A stretch of 64,000 bases of DNA from NCBI GenBank assembly GCA_016185395.1, contig JACPNR010000004.1, positions 434,001 to 498,000 of the forward strand. The letters are read 5' to 3'. Both the position numbers and the translations under genes were made by a program. The DNA comes from Candidatus Korobacter versatilis. GTDB taxonomy: Bacteria; Acidobacteriota; Terriglobia; Terriglobales; Acidobacteriaceae. Below the pieces are notes generated by a model, which was given only the letters and a program-made list of their open reading frames with translations, was not told where the DNA came from and made no database searches. Each line of letters begins with the position of its first letter. Position 1 is the stretch's first letter. Shown here one piece after another: positions 1 through 11,042 of this stretch.

Positions 1-251
1 ACCAGCCATCCGAAGCGCACTTGCGTCACGATGTACTGCACGCTCTCGAAGGCTTCATTCGACGTGGGGCGGTAGTAGAGCAAGAGCAGCATGCCCGTGC
101 CGACCTGCACCATGAAGAGGAAGAGGGTGATGCCGCCGAGGAAATACCAATAGGAATAGCGATGGACAGGGACGGTCTTGTGCGAGAGGAAGCCGGTGAT
201 CTGGCTCAGTCCGATCCGCTCTTCGAGCCACGCGCGCACGCGAGAGATCAT
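1..251 (-). CDS. Cytochrome b N-terminal part (bc-complex), partial at window edge
   Basis: The 83 visible codons read as the start of a cytochrome b: an amphipathic N-terminal helix (WLEERIGLSQITGFL), then HKTVPVHRYSYWYFLGGIT and a first membrane helix rich in Leu/Phe/Gly. This is the quinol-oxidising membrane subunit of a cytochrome bc complex. The rest, including the heme-ligand histidines, lies beyond the left edge. It starts with ATG two bases after the stop of the Rieske gene, so the two are surely co-transcribed with the upstream cytochrome c, MtrB-like and decaheme genes. Whether the full protein is b6-like or full-length b cannot be seen. Confidence 0.85.
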   Translation of the reverse strand, partial: MISRVRAWLEERIGLSQITGFLSHKTVPVHRYSYWYFLGGITLFLFMVQVGTGMLLLLYYRPTSNEAFESVQYIVTQVRFGWL

Positions 252-253
252 GC

Positions 254-721
254 TTAGCTTCCCTTGTGGCGGCTGACAAAGATTTCGTCGCCGCGCACGT
301 TTACGTCATAGGCTTCAAGGGGGCGAGGCGGCGGTCCGGAGATGTTGCGGCCGGACAGGTCATACATGCCGTTGTGGCAGGCGCACCAGATGCGTCGCAA
401 GTCGCCGCGGTACTGGACGATGCAGTCGAGATGGGTGCAGGTGGCGGAGAGCGCCTTGTATTCCCCGACCGCGTTGCGCACGATGATGCCGGGACGGCTG
501 CCGAAGCGGAAGATCTTGCCGCTGTTCAGCTTCAGTTCGCCGATCTTGCCGGCGACCACTTCGTCGCTGTTCAGTTCCGCCGAAGCAGGCGGGATCATGT
601 AGCGCAGGACGGGATAAAAGAACGAGGCCAAAGAACCCAGCAAGCCGGCCCCCAACAACATCTGCAGGAAAGTCCGCCTGCCGGGGCGCGGTTCCGCGGG
701 CTCTCTGGCCGCCACGTTCAC
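254..721 (-). CDS. Rieske 2Fe-2S protein of a cytochrome bc complex
   Basis: A 155-residue protein with a twin-arginine type N-terminus (GRRTFLQ at residues 14-20) followed by a single membrane anchor (about 20-45) and a C-terminal Rieske fold. Cluster ligands are visible as CTHLDC (C95, H97; C100 for the disulfide) and CACH (C113, H116; C115 for the disulfide). It carries electrons from quinol to cytochrome c on the periplasmic side. The start codon overlaps the stop of the cytochrome c gene by 4 bases (ATGA), and the stop lies 2 bases before cytochrome b, so translation is coupled. The family's usual 'CPCHGS' is 'CACHNG' here, a mild variation outside the cluster ligands. Confidence 0.93.
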   Translation of the reverse strand: MNVAAREPAEPRPGRRTFLQMLLGAGLLGSLASFFYPVLRYMIPPASAELNSDEVVAGKIGELKLNSGKIFRFGSRPGIIVRNAVGEYKALSATCTHLDCIVQYRGDLRRIWCACHNGMYDLSGRNISGPPPRPLEAYDVNVRGDEIFVSRHKGS

Positions 722-1035
722 TTTTTCCCCAGCTCTTTCACGTAGCCGGCGAGGGCCTTAATCTGCTCCGCCGTGAGCTTGGTAGCGTAGGCGGGCATCT
801 TGTTCTTGCCCTTGGTAATGGCGTCGATGATCTGGGCCTCCGTGAGTTTCATGATCTCCGGCGAGTGGAAGTCGCGCGCGCCCATCTTCGTGCCGGTCGG
901 CGTGCCTTTACCGTCCGGGCCGTGACACATCTGGCATTTGGCCTTATACAGATCGCCGGTGCCGTCTGCCAGCGCCGCCGGGGCCAGCGTGAGGATCATC
1001 GCCGTTATCAGGATCGCTACCGAAGTCTGCCGCAT
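718..1035 (-). CDS. Small monoheme class I cytochrome c, periplasmic
   Basis: A 105-residue protein with a Sec signal peptide (about residues 1-23, ending ALADG) and one heme c site CQMCHG near residue 35. A C-terminal Met (MPAYATKL) is the probable axial ligand, followed by the closing helix typical of c5/c6-like cytochromes. It is a likely electron shuttle between the bc complex encoded downstream and the decaheme/MtrB conduit encoded upstream. It overlaps the Rieske gene by 4 bases and follows the MtrB-like gene after about 70 bases in which no terminator is evident. Confidence 0.9.
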   Translation of the reverse strand: MRQTSVAILITAMILTLAPAALADGTGDLYKAKCQMCHGPDGKGTPTGTKMGARDFHSPEIMKLTEAQIIDAITKGKNKMPAYATKLTAEQIKALAGYVKELGKK

Positions 1036-1105
1036 TTGGTTCTCCTTGGTGGATTTCCCGCTTCTCGTAAGTTACCGAATCAGGGGCCTTTGCAAAAGAG
1101 TTTTC

Positions 1106-3814
1106 TTACCAGTGATATTCCAGCGTGACGGTGAGCACATGCGCGTTATACGAGGGCTGGTCGGCACCTAGAAACAGGTAGCGCGCCGCCGCCGTGTCAC
1201 CCACGAGGAAGTACGGATAGAACGGGCTTGGTGACTGGACGGCCAGGTTCGCGCCGACGTTGACGCACGGCGGCAGCACCGTGACGGCGCCGGCGCCGAT
1301 GCAGCCCATGTACGGAGTCATGGCGGAGGTCTGGTAGTCGCGGTTATCGAACTGCTGATACCGGTACTCGACCTTGGGCATGATGTTCTTAGTGAGCTTG
1401 TATTTGAACGTGGTCGCGAACTCGTGGATGCGCGTGGTCGTCTCGGGATAATCCTGCGCCGTGCTGCCACCCGTCAGATTGAACTTGTCCGGGCCGGCGA
1501 GGATGGTCGGATCGCCGAGCGCACGCGAGAACACGTTGCCCTTGCCTGCCGCCAGCGAGTAGTACGGCGAGATCCACAGTTTCTTGAAGAAGAAGAAGTC
1601 CAAGCCCGCGGCGTAGGTGTCGAACACGTCGCGGTAGGTGCTCTCCCAGTCGTTGTTGGCGGTGTCGCAACCGGTGCACGTCAGGATGGTCTGCACGCCT
1701 GAAGTGGGAGTGCGACTGCGTGAGATCATCCGCTTGTGATAGGTCTCGTGTGCGTATTCAGCGAAGGCGGAAATGTTTGGAGAGAACGCATATCCGGCGT
1801 CGACGGTGTACGTCCAAGACAGGTCTTTCAGCGCCCCGTACAAGTAATAAGGGCTGGTGACACCGGGAACGAAATTCAGCGGGACCGGGCTGTTGGAGCC
1901 ACCCTTCTGGTTGAAGTCGAGCTGAGTGGTCTGGAAGCTGCTGCCGAGCGTCAGGTTCCGCCAGTTCCACTGCACCAAGGCATCGCCGCGGTCGAGCGTG
2001 CGCGCCGCCTCGTCGAACCGGCGGTGGCACCGCTGCTCCGCGGTGAACACCACGCTCGTCGAAGTGCAGCCGATCTCTTCACCCGTGTTTGGATCGCTGG
2101 ACGCCTCATCCTGGTAAACCTCAGGATTGCGGCTGGAATGGCGTCCGCTGATGCGGAACAACAGGTCCAGAGTCGGGCTGTAATCCACAGAGCCGAGGAA
2201 GGTGTTCTCGAACGTGCGCGAGACGTCGCGACGCGAGCGGTCGAACCACTCGCCCTCCCACCCTAACCTCACCGAGCTGCGCTTGGCGAAGAACCAATCG
2301 CCGCTCAGTTCCAGCGTCTTCTTATTGAAGCTGGTGGTGTGTGCCGTAGTGTCCTCGGCTTCTGGCGTCGCTTGTCCGGTCGCGGTGGGATTGGCGCCGA
2401 TGGTGTCGCCCTGAATCAGCGTCAACTCGAGTATGGAGGTGTTGTTGTTGTAGTCGTACTGGCGGTACTTGCTTTTGAGCTCAACGCTCTTGCCCACCTT
2501 GCCGACGACGGTCCAGTTCATCGCGAGCGTCTGCTTATTGCCGTTCAAACTCGACGCCGGCAACGGATCCAGGCCGGTGATCGCGGTGTTGATGGTGTAG
2601 GGGAGGAAGGGGTCATTCTGTCGCAGCCAGCCGGGGTTGATCATGCCGATGATGTGGACATGCTTGGTAACGTCGAACGCTCCGGCGAAATAGAGGTACT
2701 GCGCCTGGTTGTCCGGATAGAGGTCGACCCGGCCTTGCGACGGAACTGCGCCGATCGCGCAGTTGACCGCCGGCGCAACCGGCGCGCAACCGCCGCCGGG
2801 AGCGATGATCTGCACCGGAATGTCGGCCGTTGCAAACGGCGCATCGAAGGTCAAGGTGCTGATGTTGTTCTCGAAGAACGAGCCGTTGTAACCCATCTGG
2901 ACGGCCCAGCGCCTGCGGCCGTACTCGGTGAATCCACGCACCGTGTTGTTGAAGTAATCGATGGGTTCCGGAAGCTCGACGCCGGTGCCTGGCGACTGCC
3001 GGTTCTGCGTAGTGCCTGGCTGTGAGCTGCCGGAAGCGCTCGGGCTGGAGTTGAGGAGCAGCCCGATCGGGCGGGTGCCGCTCTGACGCTCGCGCGAGAA
3101 CCCAAGCGAGAAGTTCCAGTCCGGCGTGATGTTGAACGTGAACAGGCCGCTGCCCATGCGCCGCTCGATGCGCGGCGTGATGAAGGCCTCGCCGGGAATG
3201 AGCGTCGTCTGGATGAAGCTCGGCAGGTTGTTGTTGACCTGCGAAGCTCTCCCGGTGGAGGAAGCTGTCTGCAACGCCTGCCGCAGCAGCAGCGGCATGG
3301 TGTACACGCCGGGTGCGGTCATCACGTAGGGCGAGCGCGCCGTATTGGTGTAGACGTGCGGGATCTCGTCGTAACGCAACTGCAGCTTGAAGCGGTTGTA
3401 CTGACCGAATACCAGCAGATGGCTCTGGTTCTTGTAGAACGCGCTCTGCGTCTGGTAGTCGATGTAATTGTTCGTGCCGAAGATATTGTCGAGATGGATG
3501 CGGCCACGGCGAAGAATGAAATTATTGCGGATGTCGCTGTATTCGTTCAGTTTTGAAGTACCGAGGTTCGGTGTGAACGGCAGGTCAGGGCGGCCGTACA
3601 CGTCTCCCCAGTAGCCGCGCACGCCGAACTCCACCATGCCATGCTCTTCATCGGGTGTTCCCACTTCCGCTGCCGGTTGCTGTTGCGGGTCTGCTTTGGC
3701 TTTTTCCTGCTTCGGCTCCTGTTTCTTTTCCGTCGCTTCGCCTTGGCCGTAGCCGGTCGAGACGAATAGGGCCGCCAGGAGTCCAAGCGCGAACAGCCTG
3801 GTGATCGATTTCAT
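1106..3814 (-). CDS. MtrB/PioB-family outer-membrane beta-barrel protein
   Basis: A 902-residue secreted protein: signal peptide (about 1-23, ending STGYGQG), a charged Lys/Glu/Gln-rich stretch (about 25-50), then a long run of alternating amphipathic strands rich in Tyr, Asn, Thr and Gly. It ends in an aromatic residue (LTVTLEYHW), as outer-membrane barrels do. Phrases such as GVRGYWGDVYGRPDLPF and NFILRRGRIHLDN near the N-terminus fit the MtrB/PioB family, which sheathes a multiheme cytochrome to form a transmembrane electron conduit. The decaheme partner is encoded immediately upstream (18-base gap). One internal CxxC (CTGC) is present, but not the N-terminal CxxC known from Shewanella MtrB. 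The fold is confident; direction of electron flow and terminal substrate are unknown. Confidence 0.85.
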   Translation of the reverse strand: MKSITRLFALGLLAALFVSTGYGQGEATEKKQEPKQEKAKADPQQQPAAEVGTPDEEHGMVEFGVRGYWGDVYGRPDLPFTPNLGTSKLNEYSDIRNNFILRRGRIHLDNIFGTNNYIDYQTQSAFYKNQSHLLVFGQYNRFKLQLRYDEIPHVYTNTARSPYVMTAPGVYTMPLLLRQALQTASSTGRASQVNNNLPSFIQTTLIPGEAFITPRIERRMGSGLFTFNITPDWNFSLGFSRERQSGTRPIGLLLNSSPSASGSSQPGTTQNRQSPGTGVELPEPIDYFNNTVRGFTEYGRRRWAVQMGYNGSFFENNISTLTFDAPFATADIPVQIIAPGGGCAPVAPAVNCAIGAVPSQGRVDLYPDNQAQYLYFAGAFDVTKHVHIIGMINPGWLRQNDPFLPYTINTAITGLDPLPASSLNGNKQTLAMNWTVVGKVGKSVELKSKYRQYDYNNNTSILELTLIQGDTIGANPTATGQATPEAEDTTAHTTSFNKKTLELSGDWFFAKRSSVRLGWEGEWFDRSRRDVSRTFENTFLGSVDYSPTLDLLFRISGRHSSRNPEVYQDEASSDPNTGEEIGCTSTSVVFTAEQRCHRRFDEAARTLDRGDALVQWNWRNLTLGSSFQTTQLDFNQKGGSNSPVPLNFVPGVTSPYYLYGALKDLSWTYTVDAGYAFSPNISAFAEYAHETYHKRMISRSRTPTSGVQTILTCTGCDTANNDWESTYRDVFDTYAAGLDFFFFKKLWISPYYSLAAGKGNVFSRALGDPTILAGPDKFNLTGGSTAQDYPETTTRIHEFATTFKYKLTKNIMPKVEYRYQQFDNRDYQTSAMTPYMGCIGAGAVTVLPPCVNVGANLAVQSPSPFYPYFLVGDTAAARYLFLGADQPSYNAHVLTVTLEYHW

Positions 3815-3832
3815 TGGCCGTCTCCTCTCTCC

Positions 3833-4831
3833 TTACCGCAGGAACGTAGCGCCCGACGGGTGGTTCGACCCGTGGATGGCTGAGTGGCAGTTGGTGCAGC
3901 CGCGGTTGAAGTCACGTACAGAGTTCAACAGCGTCGGCGTGGTCGGATGGCGGCTGCTCACGTGGCAGGTATCGCACACACGGGGCATCCGCACCTTCAG
4001 CAGCTGCGGATTGTTCGTCCCGTGCGGCTCGTGACAGTTGGCGCAGTTCTCCATGACCGGCGGGTGCTCCCAGAGGAACGGGCCGCGCCGCTCGGTGTGG
4101 CAGCTCAGGCAGTTCTCGTTGGTCGTTGCCTGGATGAGCTGCTTCGGGTTCGGCGTGCCGTGCGGGTTATGGCAACTGGTGCACGTCACCTTGCCTTCGC
4201 GATAGGGCATGTGCGATGAACGTTGCAACTGCGCGCGCCGCATCTGGTGGCAGGTGAGGCAAAGTTCCGGCTGGCCTTGCTTCAGGCTATGCACGTCGGT
4301 GAGCGGCGCGCTGAAGCGCGAGTCGGAGGTCAGCTTTTTGGTCTGCGGCGTGTGGCCGACATGGCAATCGACGCAGGCGATGTTGCGCGACTCGTGCGAG
4401 CTTCCCGGCCAGAACAATCGGTTGCCGCGCTCGTGACATGTAAGGCAGGCGCTGTTCTTTTCTTCAGCGCTGTTCTTTGAATCCTTGGTGAAGCGGACCG
4501 GGATGGTCTCTTTGCCGCCACCAGCCTCCACGTGTCCCTTGCCCGGACCGTGGCACGCCTCGCAGCCGAGCTTCTCGGCTGCCGTCTTGGGATGCGAGAA
4601 GGCCTTGCCCATCGGCGTGTTGGCGAAGTGCTTGCCTTGCTCGTCGTGGCAGGTGACGCATGTTTCCTGCCCGACATAATCCGAATCCTGGGCGCTGGCT
4701 GGAGCCGAGGCCGGGGCGGCTTTTTGGCCGGTGGATTGGCCGGCGGGCGGGGTCGCCGCCAGCGCAGAATAAAGGAGAGCGATTCCGAAGATGATTGCGA
4801 GTAAGGCTATCGTCCTTGAACGGTGGCCCAT
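3833..4831 (-). CDS. Decaheme c-type cytochrome (DmsE/MtrA/PioA type)
   Basis: A 332-residue periplasmic protein with a signal peptide (about 1-26). It has exactly ten CxxCH heme sites: CVTCH, CEACH, CLTCH, CVDCH, CLTCH, CTSCH, CLSCH, CANCH, CDTCH and CTNCH, spread over its whole length. The number and spacing match the DmsE/MtrA/PioA family, which fits inside an MtrB-type barrel and moves electrons across the outer membrane. It is the first gene of the operon and is followed at 18 bases by the MtrB-like barrel. A TGTGA-N6-TCACA palindrome about 77-92 bases upstream of the start suggests Crp/Fnr-family control. No extracellular OmcA/MtrC-like cytochrome is in view, so the system may be a two-part (PioAB-like) conduit. 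Confidence 0.93.
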   Translation of the reverse strand: MGHRSRTIALLAIIFGIALLYSALAATPPAGQSTGQKAAPASAPASAQDSDYVGQETCVTCHDEQGKHFANTPMGKAFSHPKTAAEKLGCEACHGPGKGHVEAGGGKETIPVRFTKDSKNSAEEKNSACLTCHERGNRLFWPGSSHESRNIACVDCHVGHTPQTKKLTSDSRFSAPLTDVHSLKQGQPELCLTCHQMRRAQLQRSSHMPYREGKVTCTSCHNPHGTPNPKQLIQATTNENCLSCHTERRGPFLWEHPPVMENCANCHEPHGTNNPQLLKVRMPRVCDTCHVSSRHPTTPTLLNSVRDFNRGCTNCHSAIHGSNHPSGATFLR

Positions 4832-4907
4832 GTGTTGCCACCTCCCTTGCCGCTGATTTTTTCCGCGGCTAGCGTTGTCAGTGTCGGTGAAGCGGACATT
4901 CAGCCGG

Positions 4908-4923
4908 TGTGACCGCTGTCACA
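4908..4923. promoter_or_regulatory. Crp/Fnr-type operator upstream of the decaheme operon
   Basis: A perfect TGTGA-N6-TCACA palindrome centred about 85 bases upstream of the decaheme cytochrome start codon, in the 250-base gap after the pat gene. The same motif recurs upstream of three other transcription units in the first 17.5 kb. Binding by the Crp/Fnr protein encoded at 16629-17345 is inferred, not shown. Confidence 0.65.
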
Positions 4924-5081
4924 TAAAGTGGTGCGCGCGTCACTGGACGGAACTCGCGTCGCGGGCAGTGGCGGGGTGGTCGCGACACGTTATTTCGCGA
5001 CATCGTACGCCGCCCATCGTCATTCATGAAAGGGAAAATGCAGGTGTGTCAAACAGGCAGAACCGCTTTGGTCGCGCGGTG

Positions 5082-7906
<2,825 letters not shown>

Positions 7907-7934
<28 letters not shown>

Positions 7935-8812
7935 CGAGCGTTCCGTATCACGCGTGCCGCGACCGAATCGCGGAAGTGCGTCGCCGCTGCCGGATGTTGG
8001 GTGCGATGCGCCCCGATGACGATCAAGCCGGTCGGCCGCTCTTCCGAGATGGCCAGGATGCGGCCCACCGCTTCGCCCGATTCGAGCACGATCTCCGGCT
8101 CGCACCACAACTCAGCTTCCGCCGGCACCAATGCCCTCAGTTGCTCGGCGCAGTAGGCGTTCACCCGATCGTAGTCCGCACCGGACTCATACTTGTTCGC
8201 TTCGAGGACGTGTGCGAGCGTGAGCTGCGAGCCGTATTCCTGCGCCAGCGAGACGGCGAAGGACGCGGCCTTGGCTTCCGGCGATGCCAGGTCGGTCGCG
8301 AACAGGATGTGCTGGAAGCTTTCGTCGTTCGCTTCCGCGCTGTTCGGGCCGACGGTCAGCACCGGACACTTGGCCCGCCGCAGGATCTCTTCCGCCGCCG
8401 AGCCGAGCACCACCCGTTCGAGACCGCGCCGCCCCGCGCTGCCGAGCGCGATCAAGTCAATGGCCTGCGTCTCGATGACTTTTTCCAGTTGCGGCCAGAG
8501 CGCACCCTCGGTGATGTAGGTGTCGTGCGTCACTCCGCGGAAGCGTTCGTGCAGCGCTTCCATGCGGTCATGCATGTCGCAGCGCAGGCGCATCGCCGCG
8601 AGCGCGAGGTTCTCCGGCGGCAACGCGCCGTACAGGTCAGGAGAGAACACGTGCACCGCATGGATGGCCGAGCCATACCTCTCGGCCAGGAGTTTTGCGT
8701 ATCCCGCCGCTACTTGCGCTTGTGGCGAGAAATCCGTGGGCAGCAGGATGTTTTTGATGGCGACCCTCGCCGCCTTCGTCTTCGTTGTTTTCGACATCGT
8801 TGCGGTCGTCAT
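7907..8812 (-). CDS. Universal stress protein, tandem UspA domains
   Basis: A 301-residue cytoplasmic protein made of two UspA folds (about 16-152 and 160-301). The first carries the ATP-binding pattern G-x2-G-x9-G-S ([15 protein letters not shown], about 124-138) followed by the family signature [12 protein letters not shown]. The second ends in the same [12 protein letters not shown] motif but lacks the glycine loop, so only the first half is expected to bind ATP. It lies 28 bases after the alcohol dehydrogenase gene and overlaps the start of the pat gene, placing it mid-operon. Tandem Usp proteins beside Pat and a P-type ATPase are typical of hypoxia or energy-stress regulons. Confidence 0.92.
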
Positions 8813-8840
8813 GGCAATACCTCCTTCTCAGTGTCCTCTT

Positions 8841-9920
8841 TCAAGAGACGCGGTCTTCTTTGCGATTGTGGTGGTTCGCGACTTCAATCGCGACCTTGAT
8901 CACGCCATCTTGCCGCGCGCCGAACAGGCGGTAGGCTTCCGTGATCCGCTCCAGCGGGAAGCGATGCGTGAGCAGCGGACGCAGATCGACCTGGCCATGA
9001 GCCACCAGCTTCATCAACCGGCGCATCCGCTCCTTGCCGCCCGGGCACAATGAGGTCACGATGCGGTGGTCGCCCAGCCCGGCGCAGAATGCATCGAGCG
9101 GCACCGCGAGCTTGCCGGAGTACACTCCCAGGCTCGCCAGCGTTCCGCCCGGCCGCAACACGCGCAGGGCGTTCTCGAATGTTTCTTGTTGGCCTAGCGC
9201 CTCAATGGCCACATCGACGCCGCGGCCTTCCGTCACGCGCCTTATCTCATGCACCACGTCGTGCGTTCGCGGATCGATGACGAAGGTCGCGCCCATGCGC
9301 TCTGCCATGTCATGGCGGACGGGGTCGCTTTCCACTCCGATGATCAAGCTTGCGCCGCGCAGCTTCGCGCCCAGCGTGGCGCACAACCCGATGGGACCTT
9401 CGGCGAAGACGGCGACGGTGTCGCCGAGCTTCACCTCGCCGGCTTCGGCGGCCGAGAACCCGGTGGACGCGATATCCGCCAGCAAAAGCACCTGCTCGTC
9501 TTCGAGCGTCTCCGGCACTTTGGCCAAGTTCGCCTGCGCGTGCGGCACGAGCATGTATTCCGCCTGCGCGCCGTTGATGGTGTTGCCCAACTGCCAGCCG
9601 CCAAGCGGGCCACCGCATTGCGAGAGATTCCCGCCGAGACACGGATGGCATTGTCCGCATGGTGTGATCGCGCCGACGAGCACCCGGTCGCCGACGGCAT
9701 ACCCTTCCAGCCCGGGACCGAGTTCGTGGATCCGACCGACGGCCTCGTGTCCGATGATCAGTCCCGGTTTCACCGGGTACTCGCCGCGCACGATGTGCAG
9801 GTCGGTGCCGCAGATGGTGGTGAGCTCGACCTTGATGACTGCTTGTCCGTATCCCGCTTTGGGGACCGGGACTCCTTCGAGGGCGATGTCGTTGGTGCCA
9901 CGGAAGACCAGCGCCTTCAT
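8841..9920 (-). CDS. Zinc-dependent medium-chain alcohol dehydrogenase
   Basis: About 359 residues from the ATG at 9920 (MKALVFRGTNDIAL), where family similarity begins; an in-frame ATG farther up would add a 35-residue tail of unrelated sequence. Catalytic zinc ligands are in CGTDLHIVRG and GHEAVGRIHELG; the structural-zinc cysteines are C-x2-C-x2-C-x7-C (PCGQCHPCLGGNLSQC). The Rossmann nucleotide-binding motif is in VAVFAEGPIGLCATLG. It oxidises or reduces an alcohol/aldehyde pair with NAD(P); the substrate cannot be told. It is the first gene of the adh-usp-pat operon, transcribed divergently from the usp/P-ATPase pair with a Crp/Fnr-like site in the shared upstream region. Confidence 0.92.
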   Translation of the reverse strand: MKALVFRGTNDIALEGVPVPKAGYGQAVIKVELTTICGTDLHIVRGEYPVKPGLIIGHEAVGRIHELGPGLEGYAVGDRVLVGAITPCGQCHPCLGGNLSQCGGPLGGWQLGNTINGAQAEYMLVPHAQANLAKVPETLEDEQVLLLADIASTGFSAAEAGEVKLGDTVAVFAEGPIGLCATLGAKLRGASLIIGVESDPVRHDMAERMGATFVIDPRTHDVVHEIRRVTEGRGVDVAIEALGQQETFENALRVLRPGGTLASLGVYSGKLAVPLDAFCAGLGDHRIVTSLCPGGKERMRRLMKLVAHGQVDLRPLLTHRFPLERITEAYRLFGARQDGVIKVAIEVANHHNRKEDRVS

Positions 9921-10080
9921 CGTCGCCTGGGTCTTCTCATGGGTTCTCGTTTGCGATGTCCTTTGCGTCTTTCCTTGCTGGGCCGTTTCCTCCTGTATGA
10001 GTGCCGGCATATGACACCTCCACAACGTACCTTGTTACGCCCGGGCAGCCGGCGGAGCCGTGACGGCTGCCTTCCCTGTT

Positions 10081-10096
10081 TGTGACGCACGACACA
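10081..10096. promoter_or_regulatory. Crp/Fnr-type operator (one mismatch) between divergent adh and usp units
   Basis: TGTGA-N6-ACACA, one base off the TGTGA-N6-TCACA palindrome seen at 4908 and 17403. It is centred about 60 bases upstream of the plus-strand usp start and about 168 bases from the adh start. The position matches that of the other copies; function is inferred. Confidence 0.5.
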
Positions 10097-10147
10097 CAGG
10101 CATCGCCTCCCCGGGGATGAAGATAGGGTGAGCGAATAGGAGGCTTC

Positions 10148-11041
10148 ATGAGGACCATAGAGCGCCGCCGCCGAGCGGTACTCCAGCTCAAGAACATCAT
10201 CGTCGCCACTGATTTTCAGCGCCATTCCCGAGCGGCGCTGAATTATGCGGCCATGCTTGCAAGGCGCTTCGGTGCCCGGCTGGAAGTGGTGCATGCAGTC
10301 CCGCTCGCTGGTGAGCTGCTCGTCCCAGGCGTGCGCCGCTCCTCTGGTTACCTTGGGCGCCGGACTTTATCGCAGCGACTCATGCGCTCGTTGGCTTTGG
10401 TGCCGTCTCTTGCCGGCTTACGCCACGCAGAGCGTGTCCTCGAGGGCGAGGCGAGCGACGTCGTCAACCGCGCTGCGACCCGGGCCAAGGCCGACCTGCT
10501 GGTGATTGGTACCAGCGCACGCGTCGGCATGGGCCGAATCCTGCTGGGCTCGGTCGCGGAAGAGATCCTGCGCACCGCGAACTGTCCCGTCTTAGTGATC
10601 GGGCCGAAGGTGCGCCGGCTGCGGCAGGTGTCGCTGGACCGCATTCTTTTTGCGACCGATCTCAGCTCCAACTCGCTGGTCGCCGCGCCGCACGCCTTCG
10701 CGCTTGCGACCAACCGGCGCGCGCGGCTCACCCTGCTGCGCGCGGTGCACCCGGACATTCGCAGCGCAAGCGAGCGCATCCGCATCCGCAGGGAGCAGAC
10801 GGAAGGCATGCGCGCGCTGCTTCCCCGTCCCCTGCTCTCGCGCACTCGCTTGGTCGTATCGTTCAGGCACCCCGCGGAGGCCGTCCTCCGCGTCGCGCGG
10901 CGGTCTGGCTGCAACCTGATCGTCATGGGGGTCCGGGGAGGCGGTGCGTTGCCGCGCGCTCTCACCCACTTACCCGGCTCCACTGCATGCGCCGTGATCG
11001 CCGGAAGCACGTGCCCGGTGCTTACCGTGCGTCGTCGCTGA
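10148..11041 (+). CDS. Universal stress protein, tandem UspA domains
   Basis: A 297-residue two-domain Usp. The first domain has the complete ATP loop (GTSARVGMGRILLGS) and NCPVLVIGP. The second has a glycine-rich variant (GVRGGGALPRALTHLPGS) and ends TCPVLTVRRR. A strong ribosome site AGGAGG (10138-10143), 4 bases before the ATG, fixes the start. The N-terminus is very basic (MRTIERRRR). The stop is followed after one base by the GTG of a P-type ATPase, so the two proteins are translationally coupled. It is divergent from adh-usp-pat, and the two tandem Usp proteins have the same architecture but clearly different sequences. Confidence 0.92.
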   Translation: MRTIERRRRAVLQLKNIIVATDFQRHSRAALNYAAMLARRFGARLEVVHAVPLAGELLVPGVRRSSGYLGRRTLSQRLMRSLALVPSLAGLRHAERVLEGEASDVVNRAATRAKADLLVIGTSARVGMGRILLGSVAEEILRTANCPVLVIGPKVRRLRQVSLDRILFATDLSSNSLVAAPHAFALATNRRARLTLLRAVHPDIRSASERIRIRREQTEGMRALLPRPLLSRTRLVVSFRHPAEAVLRVARRSGCNLIVMGVRGGGALPRALTHLPGSTACAVIAGSTCPVLTVRRR

Positions 11042-11042
11042 G

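Noticed and set aside
7935-8108. Longer N-terminus of the pat gene
   Set aside because: It would overlap the usp coding region by 200 bases and has the composition of an out-of-frame shadow.
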